From: a delta proteobacterium ML8_F1
Lineage (GTDB): Bacteria > Bacillota > Clostridia > Peptostreptococcales > Acidaminobacteraceae
DNA: 62,396 bases
Reading direction: 5' to 3'
Assembly (NCBI GenBank): GCA_002029975.1
Contig: LQBE01000012.1
Span: 1,085-63,480, forward strand
Below, one piece after another: positions 26,645 to 37,297 of this stretch (its first letter is position 1; each line of letters opens with the position of its first letter). Position numbers and translations under genes: made by a program. Under the pieces are notes generated by a model. It did not search any database and was not told where the DNA came from. It saw only the letters and a list, made by a program, of their open reading frames with translations.

Positions 26645-26950
26645 GTGAAATCCTTTTGCCTTTGCAGTCGCTATGAAACCCTGATCAGCATGCGCCTGGC
26701 GGGAATCAAGGGACTGGAAATCCACTCCGAAGAGGAACTGAAGGAAGCCCTGGAGGAGTTGATGGGTCATCCTGAATACGGCTTGATTCTGATTTCCGAG
26801 GCCCTTCAGAACATGGCCAGGGACCATGTCATGGCGCTCAAGCTTTCCCAGAGGGACCGGATGATAATCCAGATTCCAGAGCCCGGGGGGTACAAGGACC
26901 GGGACTACATGATGCGCTATATCCGGGAATCTATCGGAATCAAAGTTTAG
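26645..26950 (+). CDS. V/A-type ATPase subunit F
   Basis: 101 residues from a GTG one base after the stop of subunit K. Length and alternating alpha/beta pattern (YGLILISEALQNMA; final IRESIGIKV) match the small shaft subunit F. It binds subunit D in the central rotor. Assignment is supported by its place between K and E. Confidence 0.85.
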   Translation: MKSFCLCSRYETLISMRLAGIKGLEIHSEEELKEALEELMGHPEYGLILISEALQNMARDHVMALKLSQRDRMIIQIPEPGGYKDRDYMMRYIRESIGIKV

Positions 26951-26963
26951 GTGGTGGGAATTC

Positions 26964-27571
26964 ATGATCACTTTGGATCATAAAATGAAACTCTTTTCGA
27001 GGGTTGTCCTGGAAAAGCTTAAAAACGAGCATACAGAAAATCTCAGGGAGATTGCCGCAGGCCAGGAGGAGGCCATGACCAAAAAACAGGCCGAAATCCA
27101 TGCCCAGGGGGAGGTCCTCAGAAATTCAATGAAAGCGAGGGCCGAGGAGGAGAAAAAGAAGATACTGTCCATGGCCAAGGCAGAAGCCAGGCACCGCAAG
27201 CTCCTCAAAAAAGAAGCCCTCTTCAATGACTTCCTCCAGGCCCTTGTGGTGCGCCTCGAGGATTTTGCCGGGACCCCGGAATATCGCATGTGGCTGCAAA
27301 GGGCCTGTCAGGGACAAAGGGCTTATTTCAAGGGACAGGAGGGAAGGGTTGCCCTCAAGTGTCGTGAGGAGGACCGGGAGGTCATTGAGAAAACCCTGGG
27401 GTTGAAAAATGTCTCCTTCGACTTTCCGGAGAATTTCATCGGCGGCTTTGTCATCATCGATGAAAGCCGGGGCGTCAGGATTGACGAAAGTCTCAGAACC
27501 CTCCTCGAAGAGTCCAGGCCCATGATTGGGGCCCTGATCGGGGAGTATTTGTCTAAAGCAGGTGATCCGAG

Positions 27572-27575
<4 letters not shown>
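26964..27575 (+). CDS. V/A-type ATPase subunit E (peripheral stalk)
   Basis: 203 residues, ATG after GGTGGTGGG. The N-terminal 80 residues are a charged coiled coil (AEEEKKKILSMAKAEARHRK), the C-terminal part is a globular domain with FIGGFVIIDESRGVRIDESL, a strong subunit E feature. It pairs with subunit H/G to hold the catalytic head. The last four bases overlap the start of subunit A. Confidence 0.9.
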
Positions 27576-29346
<1,771 letters not shown>

Positions 29347-29350
<4 letters not shown>

Positions 29351-30720
29351 TCAAGGAGTATTTGAATCTAGACCGAATCAAGGGCCCCCTGGTGTTTCTG
29401 CGGGGGGTGGAGGAAGCGACCTACGGGGAAATAGTGGAAATCACCTTAAAGGACGGCGAAAGGCGCAAGGCGAAAATCATCCAGCTGGAGAAGGACCTTG
29501 TGGTGGCCCAGGTGTTCGAGGGAACCCAGGGGATGTCCACCCTCGACATGTCCCTCAGGTTCACCGGCAAGCCCTTTGAAATCCGGTTGAGCCCCGAAAT
29601 CCTCGGCCGCATTTTCAACGGTGTGGGCCATCCCGTAGACGGTGGCGGACCCATCTACCGGGGAGAGAACCACAATATCAACGGCCGGCCCATCAATCCC
29701 GTGAGCCGGGAATATCCCAGGGATTACATCCAGACCGGGATTTCCTCCATCGATATCCTCACGACCCTGATCAAGGGACAGAAGCTTCCGATTTTTTCAG
29801 GAAGCGGTCTGCCCCATAAGGAGCTGGCCGCCCAGATTGTATCCCAGGCCACCCTTTCAGGGGAAAGTGCAGGAAATTTTGCCATTGTCTTCGCCGCCAT
29901 CGGGGTGACCAGGGAGGACGCCGGTTATTTCAGGGACCGGTTCATGGCCACTGGGGCCATGGACAAGGTGGTGATGTTTCTCAATTACGCCGATGATCCC
30001 ATTGTCGAGCGGTTCAGCGCCCCCCGCTGCGCCTTGAGTGCCGCGGAGTATCTGGCCTTTGAAAAGGAAATGGATATCCTTGTCGTGATGCTGGACATCA
30101 CCAGCTACTGCGAGGCCCTGAGGGAGCTCAGCTCCGCCAGGGAGGAGGTGCCCAGCCGAAAGGGGTATCCGGGATACCTCTATTCAGACCTGGCATCTCT
30201 TTATGAGCGGGCCGGGATTCTCAAGGGCAAAAAGGGCTCCATCACTTTTTTGCCGATGCTGACCATGCCCGGGGACGACATCACCCATCCCATCCCCGAT
30301 CTGACCGGGTATATCACCGAGGGACAGATTGTGCTTTCCAGAGAGCTTGACGGTCAGAATATCTACCCGCCGGTGAATATCCTGCCCTCTTTGTCGAGGC
30401 TCATGAAGGACGGCATCGGAGAGGGCTATACCCGGGAGGACCATCCCCATCTGGCCAACCAACTGTTCAGCGCCTACTCCAAAGTAGTGGATATCAGGGC
30501 CCTGGCCCAGATTATCGGGGAAGAGGACCTTTCCGCGACAGACCAAAGCTATATGGCCTTCGGCCGCGGTTTTGAAGGGAGCTTCCTGACCCAGTCCGTT
30601 GAAGAAAACCGGTCCATCGCCCAGAGTCTCGATCTGGGGTGGGACCTGTTGAAGCTCCTCCCAAGGCAGGAGCTCGACCGACTCAGTGACGAACTCATCG
30701 AGGCTTACTTGAAGGACTGA
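29347..30720 (+). CDS. V/A-type ATPase regulatory subunit B
   Basis: 457 residues, ATG overlapping subunit A by four bases (ATGA). It has the RecA-like fold without a full P-loop ([17 protein letters not shown]), as expected for the non-catalytic subunit. Typical blocks such as [19 protein letters not shown] and [21 protein letters not shown] are present. It alternates with subunit A in the head. Confidence 0.96.
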
Positions 30721-30726
30721 TAAAAC

Positions 30727-31341
30727 ATGAATGAAAGCCTGCCAACCAAAGCAAATCTCATGCGTTCAAGATCCCGCCTGGATTTTTCAGTCAAGGGCTT
30801 TGAACTCCTGGATAAAAAACGCAATGTCCTGATCCGGGAAATGATGGGTCTGGCGGACCGTGCCCAGACCCTTGGCGAGGAAGTGGACAAGCATTTCAGG
30901 GCCGTCAATGAAGCCCTGATCAAGGCCAATATCACCCTGGGGTCCAATACCGTGGAGGAGATGGCGATGTCCATCCCAAGAGATGAGGATTTCAGGATTC
31001 TCACCCGGAGTGTCATGGGGGTGGAACTGCCCTTTGTGGATTATCAGAAGAAGGCCCTGGAGGTTTCCTATGGATTTTTCAGAACCAACAGCGCCCTGGA
31101 TACGGTGGTGGTCCTGATGCATGAACTGAAGCCTCTTCTTTACGAGCTTGCCGAGGTGGAAAATGCTGTCTTTCGCCTGGCCATGGAGGTCAAAAAGACT
31201 CAAAAGCGCGCCAATGCCCTGGATAAAATCCAGATTCCAAAATACCGGGAAATCACCAAGCACATTGAGGAGGCCCTTGAAGAAAAGGAACGGGAGGATT
31301 TTTACCGCCTGAAGAAGGTCAAGCAGGCAAAGAAAAAATAG
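30727..31341 (+). CDS. V/A-type ATPase subunit D (central shaft)
   Basis: 204 residues, six bases after subunit B. Long N- and C-terminal helices form the rotor coiled coil; TKANLMRSRSRLDFSVKGFE is close to the family start and RRVNALEKI-like KRANALDKIQIPKYREI marks the C-terminal helix. It closes the ATPase genes. A BKACE-family gene follows 19 bases later and may be cotranscribed. Confidence 0.93.
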   Translation: MNESLPTKANLMRSRSRLDFSVKGFELLDKKRNVLIREMMGLADRAQTLGEEVDKHFRAVNEALIKANITLGSNTVEEMAMSIPRDEDFRILTRSVMGVELPFVDYQKKALEVSYGFFRTNSALDTVVVLMHELKPLLYELAEVENAVFRLAMEVKKTQKRANALDKIQIPKYREITKHIEEALEEKEREDFYRLKKVKQAKKK

Positions 31342-31360
31342 ATTGCAAGGAGGAGAAACT

Positions 31361-32176
31361 GTGGAAAAACTGATTATCACTGCAGCCCTCACCGGGGCCG
31401 AAGTCACCAGAGAGGTCCAGCCGGCACTGCCCCTGACCCCTGAAGAGATTGCCAGGGACGCCTATGAATGCTACAAGGCCGGGGCGAGTATCGTCCATAT
31501 CCACGCCCGGGACCCTGAGGGCAACCCCACCCAGGACAAGGCGGTCTACCAACAAATCAAAACCCTCATTGAAGAGCAATGCAATGTCATTGTCCAGCCG
31601 TCCACAGGAGGGGCGGTCTGGCACTCCGCCGAGGAGCGGCTGCAGCCCGTGGAGCTCAAGCCCGAGATGGCCACGCTGAGTACCGGAACCGTGAATTTCG
31701 GGCCCGATGTGTTTATGAATACCCAGGAATACATGGAGAAGTTCGCCCAAAGAATGCTGACCCTGGGGGTGAAGCCTGAAATTGAAATCTTTGACCGGGG
31801 GATGATACACAATGCCCTGGGTCTTTTAAAAAAGGGTCTGCTAAAGTCCCCCCTGCACTTTGATTTTGTTCTGGGGGTGCCGGGAGCCTGCCCCGGCGGG
31901 GTTGAAGACCTGGTGTATCTGAGATCCAGGATACCCGATGATGCCACCTGGACCGTGGCGGGAATCGGTCGGCATGAAACCCCCCTGGCCGCCGCGGCCA
32001 TAGTCATGGGGGGGCATGTCCGGGTGGGATTCGAGGACAATGTTTACTATTCCAAGGGGGTTCTGGCCCGGAGCAATGCGCAGCTGGTGGAAAGAATCGT
32101 CAGAATCGCCGCGGAACTCGGCCGCGAAGTGGCCACACCCGATGAAGCCCGGGAGATTCTGGGACTCAAAAAATAA
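31361..32176 (+). CDS. Beta-keto acid cleavage enzyme (BKACE/Kce family)
   Basis: 271 residues from the GTG at 31361, seven bases after AAGGAGGAG. The TIM-barrel family condenses a beta-keto acid with acetyl-CoA to acetoacetate and a CoA ester. The zinc ligands are visible as HIHARD near residue 44 and the glutamate in GHVRVGFEDN near 226. The founding member, Kce, cleaves 3-keto-5-aminohexanoate in lysine fermentation, but other members use other keto acids, so the substrate is open. It follows the V-ATPase genes and ends in a terminator. The CoA-transferase at 45377 could handle the acetoacetate. Confidence 0.88.
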   Translation: MEKLIITAALTGAEVTREVQPALPLTPEEIARDAYECYKAGASIVHIHARDPEGNPTQDKAVYQQIKTLIEEQCNVIVQPSTGGAVWHSAEERLQPVELKPEMATLSTGTVNFGPDVFMNTQEYMEKFAQRMLTLGVKPEIEIFDRGMIHNALGLLKKGLLKSPLHFDFVLGVPGACPGGVEDLVYLRSRIPDDATWTVAGIGRHETPLAAAAIVMGGHVRVGFEDNVYYSKGVLARSNAQLVERIVRIAAELGREVATPDEAREILGLKK

Positions 32177-32232
32177 CAAAGCGCCCTTTGTGGCATCAGG
32201 CGCTCCGGTGACTGTCTACGCTTTGACCAATG

Positions 32233-32274
32233 CGGCACACCCTCCCATGGGGCTGTGCCGTTTTGTGTTTTTTT
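32233..32274 (+). terminator. Intrinsic terminator after the BKACE gene
   Basis: CGGCACA (32233-32239) pairs with TGTGCCG (32254-32260) and is followed by TTTTGTGTTTTTTT. A second hairpin without a T run (AGCGCC with GGCGCT) lies just before it. Confidence 0.85.
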
Positions 32275-32294
32275 GAGGGTCCTGGCAGGAGTTT

Positions 32295-33983
32295 TTACTG
32301 GGTGAGGGAGGTGATATTGTCATAGGAGTCTTCATATTTTTCCGGGGAAAGGAGGAAGTACTGGTAGTAGTCGCCGGTCTCAATGCCCTTAAGCACGTCA
32401 ATGACCCGCCAGTTGCCGTTGAGATAGACGGTGGCCCAGGCGTGGGAGGTTCCCTCGAAATCCCCCTTGAATAGCCTTGCAGGGATTTCAAGACTTCTCA
32501 GGAGGGAGACAAAGTACTCGAGGACTGCCGTGGGGTGTCCCTTTGAGTTCAGGTAGACCTCATAGGCGGTGCGGATCTCGCTGTCCTTTTCAAGGGTGAT
32601 ATTCTCCAGAAAATAGGCATAGAGGGTATAGGCCCGCTGATAATCCGTCAGGGTGTTTCTGGTGATCAGCTTGCCCATGGTGATGATATGGACATTGTCC
32701 GAGGGGATATTGGATTCTGCAAGGGAATAGCGGATGAAATCGTCACTGAGATTGATCAGACTCACCTTCAGGAGCACCTCCGAGGGATGGTTGAAATCCA
32801 CATGCTGGGTGGGGGGTGTATCCTTGGCCCCGCTGAGGGTGAGGCTGTGGTAACCAAGGCCGAAGGGCAGGGGAATGGCTCCCTCGAAGGCGCCTTCGAC
32901 CACTGGGATGACCTGGCTGAACCGCTCAGTGCCCTTTTCCACGGTCACATAGATCCGGGAGACATCGGGATCGCAGGTTCCCGCCACCGGGAGAAAGCTG
33001 TCCACCTGGAGATTGGAATAGATCTCACGGGTGAAATTCAGGGAAAGATTGTTGTAGTTGGCGAACTCCACATAGTGTTCATCCTGGGGGTTGATGGCAA
33101 AGGTCTCGACCTGGAAACTCCTGAGGATGCTGTCCACGGTACCCAGCTGGTAGTTGCCGTCATCATAGGGAAACTGGAACACCATTTCATAAATGAGATC
33201 GTTGACCTTTGTGATATAATAAATCAGGGTGGTTTCCTCCTGGGAGGCATTCAGCCTGTAGCGGAGCATCCGGCCACTGAAACCGCTGAGGGTCATTTTT
33301 TCCTCGGCTTCCAGTTTCAGGTCTGCCTCCTGGAACCGGTAGAAGAGAGACCGCTTCAAATCCCGGGTGAATTCATCCAGGGAGATATCGGCAAGATTCC
33401 TGAGCATTTTGACTTCCATCAGAATCTCTTCGAAGGCCGTGTCCCTGCCGTAAAGATAGGCATCTTCCGAGAGGGGTCCCCAGAAATAAGGGATGTCGAA
33501 ACTGATATTGTATTCAGGAATCACAGTGGTCTGGTAGAAGTAGTTTTCATAGGTGCGGTAGGTCATCCGCTTCTGGTCCGTCATTCGAAGGGTCCGGTTG
33601 TCGGTGTCAAGGACCAGGTCGATGCCGAAGTAGGGGGCGATGAACCGAAGAGGCACCCAGGTTTCCCCCGGTATGTGGGGAGGCGGTTCTCTGAGGCTGA
33701 AGGTTTTGCCGTTGACGGCGACAAGGGGCTTTCCGGGGAAGTATTTCACGAAGGTGTTGTTGCGGTACAGGACGGCTTCAGACTCTTCGGAATCCAGTAT
33801 GAACTGGGCCTGCACCGTACGGGCGAACTTTTCAAAGTCTCCATAGACCTCTGCCTCCCCGGAGACGGTCTTGAGGGGAAGGTCGACCCGCTGACCATTG
33901 TAGAACACTTCGTAGCCTTCTTCTCCGAAGCTCATGGAAACAAAGGCCATGATCAAGAGAAGGAGCATGAGCAGTTTTTTCAT
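32295..33983 (-). CDS. Secreted protein: copper-amine-oxidase-N + cysteine-less transglutaminase-like domain
   Basis: 562 residues from the ATG at 33981-33983, chosen because it opens into a signal peptide (MKKLLMLLLLIMAFVSMSFG); no good ribosome site precedes it, and the frame extends 21 codons further. A copper-amine-oxidase N-terminal-like domain (WVPLRFIAPYFGIDL) follows, then a long beta-rich middle. The C-terminal 100 residues fit a transglutaminase-like fold: LLRSLEIPARLFKG, SHAW with H514 and WRVIDV with D529. The catalytic cysteine of the G-x-C motif is Pro484. It is therefore probably a non-catalytic cell-wall or binding protein. AAAGG upstream lies within a short hairpin (GGCAAAGGCTTTTGCC). 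Confidence 0.72.
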   Translation of the reverse strand: MKKLLMLLLLIMAFVSMSFGEEGYEVFYNGQRVDLPLKTVSGEAEVYGDFEKFARTVQAQFILDSEESEAVLYRNNTFVKYFPGKPLVAVNGKTFSLREPPPHIPGETWVPLRFIAPYFGIDLVLDTDNRTLRMTDQKRMTYRTYENYFYQTTVIPEYNISFDIPYFWGPLSEDAYLYGRDTAFEEILMEVKMLRNLADISLDEFTRDLKRSLFYRFQEADLKLEAEEKMTLSGFSGRMLRYRLNASQEETTLIYYITKVNDLIYEMVFQFPYDDGNYQLGTVDSILRSFQVETFAINPQDEHYVEFANYNNLSLNFTREIYSNLQVDSFLPVAGTCDPDVSRIYVTVEKGTERFSQVIPVVEGAFEGAIPLPFGLGYHSLTLSGAKDTPPTQHVDFNHPSEVLLKVSLINLSDDFIRYSLAESNIPSDNVHIITMGKLITRNTLTDYQRAYTLYAYFLENITLEKDSEIRTAYEVYLNSKGHPTAVLEYFVSLLRSLEIPARLFKGDFEGTSHAWATVYLNGNWRVIDVLKGIETGDYYQYFLLSPEKYEDSYDNITSLTQ

Positions 33984-34255
33984 AAATTTTTGTGGCGGCA
34001 AAAGCCTTTGCCCCAGGGGGTCAAAGGATGCCATACTCCTTTCCATGCGAGACTTTCAAGAGGTTTTTGAGCAGTTTGAGGGAACAGGTAAAAGTTTTTT
34101 CTCTGCCGGCAGGCGTCAGCCGTCGGCACTAACAGGCATTTTCAAGCCCATTTCCCCAAAGGTGATGGGTTGTTGGCAAGCGGCTGTCCTGTGGTTTATC
34201 ATAGCATTTTTCAGCGCATTTGAACAACAGGAAATCCGGTGGCAGGAGGTAGAAA

Positions 34256-35224
34256 ATGGATCGTGATCTGTCAATGAATCTGGTGAGACTCACCGAAGCG
34301 GCAGCCATAGGAGCTGGGAAATACCTGGGTCTTGGCCAGAAAAACCTGGCTGATGGGGCGGCGGTGGACAATATGCGCAAGATGTTCGACACGATGGCTA
34401 TCGAGGGGGAAGTGGTCATCGGCGAGGGGGAGATGGACGAGGCCCCCATGCTCTATATCGGTGAGAAAATTGGAATTTCCGGGATGGGCTATCCCAGGGT
34501 GGATATCGCCGTGGACCCCATTGACGGGACAGAGCCCCTCTCCAAGGGAATCAACGGGGCCCTTGCCGTGGTGGCGCTGGCACCCCAGGGAACTCTTTTG
34601 AGGGCCCCGGACATGTACATGGAAAAACTGGTGGTGGGTCCCGGGGGCAGGGGAGCCGTCAGTCTGGCCTATGACGTGGAGACCAATCTCAGACAGCTGG
34701 CCAGAGCCCTGGGGAAGGAGCTCCATGAAATGACCCTCACGGCCCTGGACCGGGAGCGTCACCGGCAGATTATCACCGTGTGCCGGGAACTCGGAGTCAG
34801 GGTTAGACTCTTTGAGGCGGGGGATATCGCCGCCGCCATTGAAACCTGTTTTGACGAGAGTGCCGTGGATATCATGATGGGCAGCGGGGGAGCACCGGAG
34901 GGGGTCATTGCCGCCGCCGCAATCCGGGCCCTGGGGGGCTATATGGAAGGAAGACTCATCCCTGAGAACCAGGCCCAGGGAGACCGGTGCCTGGCCATGG
35001 GAGTGGAGCCCATGAGAATCTATACCCTTGAGGAGCTGGTGAAGTCCGATGATATTTTTTTTGCGGCCACAGGCATCACCGACAGTGTCCTGGTCAAGGG
35101 CATTCGATACGAAAAGGGAAATATCGCCCGGACGGATTCTGTGGTCATCCGGGGAAAGACTGGAACCTCCCGCAATATCCAGGCCATTCACCATCTCGAT
35201 AAAAAGCCCTATTATGCCAGATGA
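34256..35224 (+). CDS. glpX: Class II fructose-1,6-bisphosphatase
   Basis: 322 residues, ATG after GGAGG. It hydrolyses fructose-1,6-bisphosphate in gluconeogenesis. Family blocks are clear: EGEVVIGEGEMDEAPMLYIG, the metal motif VDPIDGTEPLSKG and the ADGGAAVDNMRK-like AVDNMRKMFD. Length is normal. A weak promoter (TTGGCA-18-TATCAT, 34173-34202) lies upstream. In Bacillus subtilis glpX is followed by rho and rpmE; here rpmE follows without rho. Confidence 0.95.
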   Translation: MDRDLSMNLVRLTEAAAIGAGKYLGLGQKNLADGAAVDNMRKMFDTMAIEGEVVIGEGEMDEAPMLYIGEKIGISGMGYPRVDIAVDPIDGTEPLSKGINGALAVVALAPQGTLLRAPDMYMEKLVVGPGGRGAVSLAYDVETNLRQLARALGKELHEMTLTALDRERHRQIITVCRELGVRVRLFEAGDIAAAIETCFDESAVDIMMGSGGAPEGVIAAAAIRALGGYMEGRLIPENQAQGDRCLAMGVEPMRIYTLEELVKSDDIFFAATGITDSVLVKGIRYEKGNIARTDSVVIRGKTGTSRNIQAIHHLDKKPYYAR

Positions 35225-35414
35225 AAAAAAGACAACCTGTTGAGACTCCCCTTAAATCCATCCGGGGTGAAACTGAAGTGCCCCTGGGCTGTCTGTTGAC
35301 CGGTTTTTTGCGTCAGCTCAAAAATATTTGTTTTGCTTCAATTAAAACAGGACAAAATATCGGGACTGTCGCTTTTTATCCCCAGGGCTCAGCCAGGGGG
35401 ATTTTCAGTGACAG
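35225..35414. other. Gap between glpX and rpmE where rho is expected
   Basis: About 190 bases with no supported gene before the rpmE promoters. A 67-codon frame starts at 35221 overlapping the glpX stop, but its product shows no Rho features and no ribosome site of its own. In Bacillus subtilis the rho gene occupies this place. Confidence 0.5.
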
Positions 35415-35443
35415 TTGTCAATAAATGCGGGCTGTGTTATAAT
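35409..35443 (+). promoter_or_regulatory. Upstream promoter of rpmE with palindromic -35
   Basis: TTGTCA (35415-35420) and TATAAT (35438-35443) are 17 bases apart. The -35 lies in the palindrome TGACAGTTGTCA (35409-35420), which could bind a regulator. Confidence 0.6.
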
Positions 35444-35451
35444 GTTTTGGC

Positions 35452-35480
35452 TTGACAAAGGGTCTCAAACCCCTTATGAT
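35452..35480 (+). promoter_or_regulatory. Main promoter of rpmE
   Basis: TTGACA (35452-35457) and TATGAT (35475-35480) are 17 bases apart, close to consensus, 37 bases before the start codon. It is the second of two tandem promoters. Confidence 0.8.
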
Positions 35481-35516
35481 GGGAACAGCGATATTTTAGT
35501 GAAAGAGGTGGATTCG

Positions 35517-35717
35517 ATGAAAAAAGGTTTGCATCCTGAATATAAAGAAGTCCAGGTCACTTGCGCCTGCGGCAATACCTTCAAAACCCGCTCAACGAAG
35601 GATGAGATCCGTTTGGAAATTTGCTCAGAGTGTCATCCGTTCTTTACGGGAACTCAAAAATCTGTTGAACGCGGCGGTCGCGCAGAGAAATTCAAACAAA
35701 AATACGGTCTTGAATAG
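35517..35717 (+). CDS. rpmE: 50S ribosomal protein L31 (zinc-binding type)
   Basis: 66 residues from the ATG at 35517 after AAAGAGGTG. Cysteines C16, C18, C36 and C39 (VTCACGNTF and EICSECHPF) make this the zinc-containing form. Length is normal. It has strong tandem promoters and its own terminator, as expected for a ribosomal protein. Confidence 0.96.
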   Translation: MKKGLHPEYKEVQVTCACGNTFKTRSTKDEIRLEICSECHPFFTGTQKSVERGGRAEKFKQKYGLE

Positions 35718-35728
35718 GAACGCTTTTG

Positions 35729-35760
35729 ATGGGTTAGAGATTTTTCTCTAACCCATTTTA
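35729..35760 (+). terminator. Terminator of rpmE
   Basis: A perfect 12-bp stem, ATGGGTTAGAGA (35729-35740) with TCTCTAACCCAT (35745-35756), followed by a short T run. The next gene's possible -10 (TATACT, 35763-35768) follows at once. Confidence 0.8.
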
Positions 35761-35797
35761 GTGTATACTAAGAGAAAAAGATTTTTTTGGAGGGATT

Positions 35798-36376
35798 ATG
35801 GCAAAACTCTATTTTCGATATGGAGCGATGAACTCGGGGAAATCCACGGCGCTGATGCAGGTTGCCCACAACTACAGGGAAAGAGGGATGCGGGCGGTGA
35901 TTCTCAAGCCTACGGTGGATACCAAGGGCGGCGAACAGATTGTTTCACGGCTGGGAGTGGCCTTCCAGGTGGATCTGCTGCTGAAGAAAGACCAGAACGC
36001 CTATCATGAAATCATCAGCCATTTTTATGATATTGACTGTGTCCTGGTGGATGAGGCCCAGTTTCTCACCAGAGACCAGGTGGACCAGCTTTTTGAATAC
36101 GCTGTCAAGGAAAAAGTGCCGGTGATCTGCTACGGCTTGAGGACGGACTTTAGAAGAGAGGGCTTTGAGGGCTCCAAGCGGCTGCTGCTGCTGGCCCATT
36201 CCATTGAAGAACTCAAGACCATCTGCCGGTGCGGGAAAAAAGCGGTTTTCAACGGCAGGAAAATCAACGGGCGGTTTGTTTTCGAAGGCGAGCAGGTGGC
36301 CATTGACGGTGAAAACAAGGTGGAGTATGAATCCCTTTGCGCCCAGTGCTACTATACCTATCAAGAGCAGGAGTGA
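35798..36376 (+). CDS. tdk: Thymidine kinase
   Basis: 192 residues, ATG after TTGGAGGG. It phosphorylates thymidine with ATP. The P-loop GAMNSGKST is at residues 9-17, the Walker B-like VLVDEAQFL near 82, and a zinc ribbon is formed by CRCGKK and CAQC. Typical length for the TK1-like bacterial enzyme. Its neighbours rpmE and prfA/prmC are the same as in Bacillus subtilis. The DUF1385 gene follows directly, so tdk to prfA is probably one operon. Confidence 0.95.
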   Translation: MAKLYFRYGAMNSGKSTALMQVAHNYRERGMRAVILKPTVDTKGGEQIVSRLGVAFQVDLLLKKDQNAYHEIISHFYDIDCVLVDEAQFLTRDQVDQLFEYAVKEKVPVICYGLRTDFRREGFEGSKRLLLLAHSIEELKTICRCGKKAVFNGRKINGRFVFEGEQVAIDGENKVEYESLCAQCYYTYQEQE

Positions 36377-37297
36377 ATGACTATGAGTCGAGTATGCAGT
36401 GTCGGAGGACAGGCTTTAATTGAGGGCATCCTGATGCGACACAAAAATAAAATGGCGATTGTAATCCGCAGAAAAAACGGCGAGCTGGTGGTGAAGCGGG
36501 AGACCATCAAGGCCCCGGTGGGAAAAATCAAGGGACTGCCCTTTATCAGGGGCCTGTTCATGCTGGGATCCTCCATGAAGGTGGGGATCAAGGCGCTGAC
36601 CCTTTCCGCCTCTTATTTCGAGGAGGACGACGGCACGGCAGTCACCGAGGACCGTTTCGAGATCTGGATGAGGAAAATTTTCAAGGAACGGGCCGAGGAT
36701 GTGCTGGTGGCCTTTTCCATCTTTACAGCCCTTTTGATGGCGGTTGTGCTTTTTACGGCCCTTCCAACGGTGATCATATCCTTTCTCAGGGGCCTGATTG
36801 ACAATGTCTATGTACTCAGCGCCCTGGAGGGGGTCCTCAAAATGGTTTTCTTTCTGACTTATGTCCTGCTCATCTCCCAGATGAAGGACGTGAAGCGGGT
36901 GTTTCAATACCACGGCGCAGAACACAAGACCATCCACTGCCTGGAGGCGCAGCAGGAGCTTACAGTGGAGAATGTCAGACGGTTCACGACCCTTCATCCG
37001 AGGTGCGGGACCAGTTTTCTGCTCTTTGTGCTGATTATCAGCATCGTGATTTTCAGTTTCATCACCTGGAGCAATATCTGGATGCGCATCGGGCTCAAGG
37101 TGCTGCTGCTGCCCCTGATTGCGGGCATCAGCTATGAGGTGCTGCGGGTGTCGGGAAATTCCGACAGCAGCTTCGTGAAGATTATCAGCAAACCGGGACT
37201 TTGGATGCAGAAGATTACCACCAAGGAGCCGGATGACGCCATGCTTGAAGTGGCCATCACGGCAACCCTTTCGATTCTGGAGAACAACGAGTGCTGA
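36377..37297 (+). CDS. DUF1385 (YqhQ-like) membrane protein
   Basis: 306 residues. The start (CSVGGQALIEGILMR) and the later YHGAEHKTIHCLEA with HPRCGTSFLLF are hallmark DUF1385 blocks. Four membrane helices are predicted. The conserved His and Cys residues suggest metal binding or catalysis, but the function is not established. It lies directly after tdk and overlaps the start of prmC by seven bases, a common clostridial arrangement ahead of prmC-prfA. Confidence 0.92.
   Translation: MTMSRVCSVGGQALIEGILMRHKNKMAIVIRRKNGELVVKRETIKAPVGKIKGLPFIRGLFMLGSSMKVGIKALTLSASYFEEDDGTAVTEDRFEIWMRKIFKERAEDVLVAFSIFTALLMAVVLFTALPTVIISFLRGLIDNVYVLSALEGVLKMVFFLTYVLLISQMKDVKRVFQYHGAEHKTIHCLEAQQELTVENVRRFTTLHPRCGTSFLLFVLIISIVIFSFITWSNIWMRIGLKVLLLPLIAGISYEVLRVSGNSDSSFVKIISKPGLWMQKITTKEPDDAMLEVAITATLSILENNEC

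Noticed and set aside
32688-34070. 460-codon plus-strand frame
   Set aside because: Antisense of the secreted transglutaminase-like protein, which has a signal peptide; the plus-strand product shows no domain.
35221-35424. 67-codon frame after glpX as a possible rho remnant
   Set aside because: Only the start position and lysine/arginine-rich beginning are suggestive; no Rho motif or P-loop can be seen.
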